Both the position numbers and the translations under genes were made by a program. The notes beneath the pieces are model-generated. The model was given only the letters and a program-made list of their open reading frames with translations. It did not search any database and was not told where the DNA came from. 49,050 bases of DNA from Candidatus Roizmanbacteria bacterium (lineage in GTDB: Bacteria > Patescibacteriota > Microgenomatia > UBA1406 > GWC2-37-13): positions 1-49,050 of the forward strand of contig CABIKN020000023.1 of the NCBI GenBank assembly GCA_902200405.1, read 5' to 3'. Positions 46,852-49,050 of this stretch are shown one piece after another (the stretch's first letter is position 1; every line of letters begins with the position of its first letter).

Positions 46852-46880
46852 TTGACTTTATGATAAATTTATCATAAAAT
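46852..46880 (+). promoter_or_regulatory. Promoter with embedded perfect operator of the HigBA-like operon
   Basis: TTGACT (46852-46857), 17 nt and TAAAAT (46875-46880), ending 4 nt before the ATG. A perfect 22-bp palindrome (46857-46878, arm TTTATGATAAA) fills the spacer and runs into the -10, so a bound dimer would block RNA polymerase directly. Confidence 0.75.
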
Positions 46881-46884
46881 AATT

Positions 46885-47184
46885 ATGAAGATAATTTATT
46901 ACCCAATTGTTGAGAAAAAAATTGAAAACCTTGATCAGAAAGATAGATCCCGAGTAATAAAAGTAATTGATCTATTTGAGGAATATAACTTTCGACTATC
47001 AAAAGAATTTTTAAAGAAAATATCTAAAGAAATTTGGGAGTTAAGAGCTGGCAAATATCGAGTATTATTCGGACTTATTAAAGATTTCGGAATTGTTATT
47101 AATTTATTTCAGAAAAAAACCCAAAAGACACCGGTTAAAGAAATTAGGTTAGCAATTTCTCGTTTTAAACAATATGAAAAATAA
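46885..47184 (+). CDS. higB: HigB/RelE-superfamily toxin (Gp49-like)
   Basis: 99 aa. The C-terminal part KKISKEIWELRAGKYRVLFGLIKDFGIVINLFQKKTQKTPVKEI is the phage-derived Gp49/HigB pattern: a conserved W-E-L-R, then Y-R-V, F-Q-K-K-T, with an aspartate/arginine-rich N-terminal helix. These proteins cleave mRNA at the ribosome. It is the first gene of the pair, toxin before antitoxin, as in higBA, and overlaps the antitoxin by 11 nt. Confidence 0.86.
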   Translation: MKIIYYPIVEKKIENLDQKDRSRVIKVIDLFEEYNFRLSKEFLKKISKEIWELRAGKYRVLFGLIKDFGIVINLFQKKTQKTPVKEIRLAISRFKQYEK

Positions 47185-47461
47185 AAAATGGACCACTCAT
47201 GAAGAATTAAAAGCACGGCTAATGAAAGACGAGGAATTCGTAAAAGAATTTAATAAATTAGAGGCGGAATTTCAAATTGCCAGGCAGATGATTGATGCCC
47301 GAATTAAACAAAACATTACTCAGGAAGAGCTTGCCAAAAAAGTTAAGACTGGTCAAGCTGTTATCTCCCGTCTCGAAGGAGCTAACGCCAAGCCTTCAAT
47401 TTCTTTGCTTGAACGGGTCGCCCGCGCCCTCAACATAAAATTTAATATCACCATTCAATAA
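47174..47461 (+). CDS. higA: XRE-family antitoxin (HigA-like)
   Basis: 95 aa. The N-terminal helix (WTTHEELKARLMKDEEFVKEFNKLEAEFQIARQMIDARI) probably covers the toxin. The C-terminal helix-turn-helix is NITQEELAKKVKTGQAVISRLEGANAKPSISLLERVARALNIKF, a clear Cro/C1 type. It most likely binds the 22-bp palindrome in its own promoter. It lies next to an insertion sequence. Confidence 0.88.
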   Translation: MKNKKWTTHEELKARLMKDEEFVKEFNKLEAEFQIARQMIDARIKQNITQEELAKKVKTGQAVISRLEGANAKPSISLLERVARALNIKFNITIQ

Positions 47462-47506
47462 TGCTATAATTAACCTCAGTTTTAATTTTCCAGCATCATT
47501 GTTCTC

Positions 47507-47617
47507 ATGGAAAACTTAAATCATATAGAATTGTCACAAAACATAAGCCCTTTATTATTTACCCGTCCTAACAGTCAATTATTATGTCAAACCAAAATGA
47601 AAATGTCATACCACTAA
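47507..47617 (+). pseudogene. Possible 5' fragment of a gene interrupted by the insertion sequence
   Basis: A short frame begins MENLNHIELSQNISPLL and FTRPNSQLL, then runs into the left inverted repeat of the IS and stops. TATAAT at 47465-47470 lies upstream. It could be the start of a host gene split by the element; the product is not recognisable. Confidence 0.3.
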
Positions 47618-48968
47618 ATTTGTAACTCATGCGTAACTAAACTGTCTCCAAGGATGATCCGCCGGTGGTCGCCAGTTTGATTTGTGTTCTGTTAAAACAA
47701 TAGGTGACGGATTAACTTTTAATGGTTTTTCTGGCAACTCAAAGAAATTTAGATAACGGTCTTTGTATTTAATTTCGATTGTATTGTTAAGCCTTTCCTC
47801 AATTAATACTTTATCTGTTTTGTAGACGGTTAATGGTTGAATTTGCTTTAGTTGATACCATTTTGTTTTGTATTGAACAGTAAAGTCATTATTGATTCCT
47901 CGAGTGTAATGTTTTGAAAAGATTCCACTAAGTTTTGCTGTAGTTGAAATATCGAGTGTTCGATGGCAATTATTGTTTGATTTTGCTACAACGGCATATC
48001 GAGAGTTAAACCAGGGAACAAATTTATCTTTTAAAAAGATATTGGCATCTTCAATATTATTAATATTGGCCAGTCTCATTTCTTTAACCAATCGATCTTG
48101 GAGAGTTTTAAATAATCTTTCAATTCTTCCCTTAGCCTGTGGAGTGTTTGCAGATATTAAGGTAACTCCCAACTCGTTCATCGCTCGCTTAAACTGAGTC
48201 ATCAGTTCTGTGTTATCAACTGCCATTGGGTGATTTATCTTGTAGGTAGAAAATTTATCAAGATATATTTCTCCAGGAATTCCATTTTTAATTATGTATT
48301 CCCACCAAAATGAAAATGATGCCTCTATAGATTCATTATGATCAAATTTAGCATGTGTTATCCGACCCGTGGCGTCATCAATTGAAGCAAGTAAACAAAC
48401 TTCAGGAAGAAGAGGATTCCTTCCCTCAAACCAGTTGTGGTAACTACCATCAAACTGTTGGAGTTCCCCGTAAGAAGATCGTCTTTCCCTCCAACTAAAA
48501 TATTTGCTACGTTTTTTCTTTTTTGATTTCCAAATATGATTTCTTATCATAATAGCTCTTATGGTTTCACTACTTAATGATATTCCGTGAAATTCATGTA
48601 ATTTTTCAGACGACATTAATGGTCCAAAATCATGATATTTATCATTGATAATTTTCACAATATTGTTTTCTAAATTAATATCAACTTTTCTGACTCCGGT
48701 CTTTCCCCGAGAACCGTGAATCAACCCATCATGACCATTCTCTACAAAACTAGCCTTTAATCTTTTAACCTGGCGAATTGATAAGTTTAATCTTGTGGCG
48801 GCAGTTGTGCCGTTTATCAGACCATCTGTCAAACCTTCAATAACTGTTAATCGTAACCGTTCAATCGTTGTCATAATTCTCTCCTTCATATTGGGTAAAA
48901 GATAACTATTAAAGTTGAGCGTTAATAGTACCCTTTAACCTTGATGGGGGTATGACATTTTCATCTTG
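47592..48968. mobile_element. Insertion sequence of the IS1202/ISNCY type
   Basis: A single transposase gene is bounded by inverted repeats. The left end at 47592-47612 ends in GAAAATGTCATACC. The right end at 48949-48968 begins GGTATGACATTTTC. The two match at 18 of 19 core positions. Further degenerate TGACAT repeats lie outside each (47585-47591 and 48974-48991), so the true tips may be near 47572 and 48992. I could not find a clear target-site duplication. Confidence 0.75.
47627..48874 (-). CDS. Transposase, IS1202/ISNCY-like, DDE integrase-core type
   Basis: 415 aa from the ATG at 48874, chosen because AAGGAG lies 6 nt upstream; the ATG at 48889 contains that site. The N-terminal helix-turn-helix (GTTAATRLNLSIRQVKRLKASFVENGHDGLIHGSRGK) precedes an rve-type catalytic core: ELQQFDGSYHNWF (first D), EIYLDKFSTYK (second D) and NTPQAKGRIERLFKTLQDRLVKEM (E). 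A C-terminal beta-barrel-like region ends in PPADHPWRQFSYA, a motif I associate with this IS group. It appears complete. Confidence 0.88.
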   Translation of the reverse strand: MTTIERLRLTVIEGLTDGLINGTTAATRLNLSIRQVKRLKASFVENGHDGLIHGSRGKTGVRKVDINLENNIVKIINDKYHDFGPLMSSEKLHEFHGISLSSETIRAIMIRNHIWKSKKKKRSKYFSWRERRSSYGELQQFDGSYHNWFEGRNPLLPEVCLLASIDDATGRITHAKFDHNESIEASFSFWWEYIIKNGIPGEIYLDKFSTYKINHPMAVDNTELMTQFKRAMNELGVTLISANTPQAKGRIERLFKTLQDRLVKEMRLANINNIEDANIFLKDKFVPWFNSRYAVVAKSNNNCHRTLDISTTAKLSGIFSKHYTRGINNDFTVQYKTKWYQLKQIQPLTVYKTDKVLIEERLNNTIEIKYKDRYLNFFELPEKPLKVNPSPIVLTEHKSNWRPPADHPWRQFSYA

Positions 48969-48974
48969 TTAACT

Positions 48975-49050
48975 ATGACATTATCATTTTGGTGTAATAC
49001 AATAAATAAAGCAAATATTAAAAAATTTCTCGATAACATTTCTTATCCAA
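48975..49050 (+). other. Open frame running off the window edge
   Basis: From an ATG inside the right IS end, a frame reads MTLSFWCNTINKANIKKF and LDNISYP without a stop. It may be the remainder of the gene interrupted by the IS or a new start provided by the IS end. Too short to identify. Confidence 0.25.

Noticed and set aside
46885-48874. A defence island around the second helicase, toxin-antitoxin pair and transposase
   Set aside because: No restriction, CBASS, retron, CRISPR or other effector genes are present; the elements look independently acquired.

Overview
The window is AT-rich bacterial DNA (about one third G+C by eye) that reads best as a Patescibacteria/CPR chromosome, probably Microgenomates-like. 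The support is a compact ribosomal locus lacking rpmD (L30), short r-proteins, a short RecO, DUF4012 and LytR-CpsA-Psr envelope proteins, pilN/pilO-like genes, and several protein families I associate with that group. UGA is a normal stop here (rplP, rplO and map end in TGA), so this is not a code-25 lineage. Most genes lack a Shine-Dalgarno sequence. Many first genes have a -10 hexamer only 4-8 nt before the start codon, which suggests leaderless transcripts.

Layout. 1-2.2 kb: glyA and a membrane-anchored SurA-N protein. 2.2-4.2 kb: a small accessory patch with a GIY-YIG nuclease-like gene, three ATTCCC-N8-GGGAAT hairpin repeats, tRNA-Gln(CTG) and a Phd/RelE toxin-antitoxin pair. 4.2-6 kb: eno and a BCP-type peroxiredoxin. 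6-11.7 kb, minus strand: two membrane glycosyltransferases and a UvrD-family helicase with a C-terminal PD-(D/E)XK nuclease. That helicase gene is broken by two one-base frameshifts in homopolymer runs and carries three different palindromic inserts. 11.7-12.1 kb: a gene-free stretch packed with eight hairpins, a candidate structured RNA. 

12.5-29.9 kb: tuf, then the S10-spc-alpha ribosomal supercluster (rpsJ to rpsI) with secY, adk, map, infA and rpoA. It has three departures from the usual order: rpsS sits between rpsN and rpsH, rpmG sits between secY and adk, and rpmD is absent. The adk product is fused to a second P-loop kinase-like domain. 

29.9-38.3 kb: envelope polysaccharide genes (three soluble glycosyltransferases, mannose-1-phosphate guanylyltransferase, a polyprenyl-phosphate sugar transferase, DUF4012), a YerC/TrpR-like regulator, a cupin and recO. 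38.4-45 kb: glyS, a CPR-type exported protein, rpsT, then a pilN/pilO-like surface-structure operon ending in an LPETG protein, and a convergent LCP gene. 45-49 kb: a second, intact UvrD/PcrA helicase, a HigBA-like pair with a perfect 22-bp operator inside its promoter, and an IS1202/ISNCY-type insertion sequence that appears to have landed in a gene.

The genes combine a core translation locus with a surface-building programme: mannose activation, lipid-linked sugar transfer, LCP-type ligation and pilus-like assembly. Small mobile or addictive modules are scattered around it. I found no CRISPR array or recognisable defence operon. The strongest candidates for something undescribed are the hairpin array at 11742-12117, the adenylate kinase fusion, and the families of palindromes that insert in frame into coding sequences.
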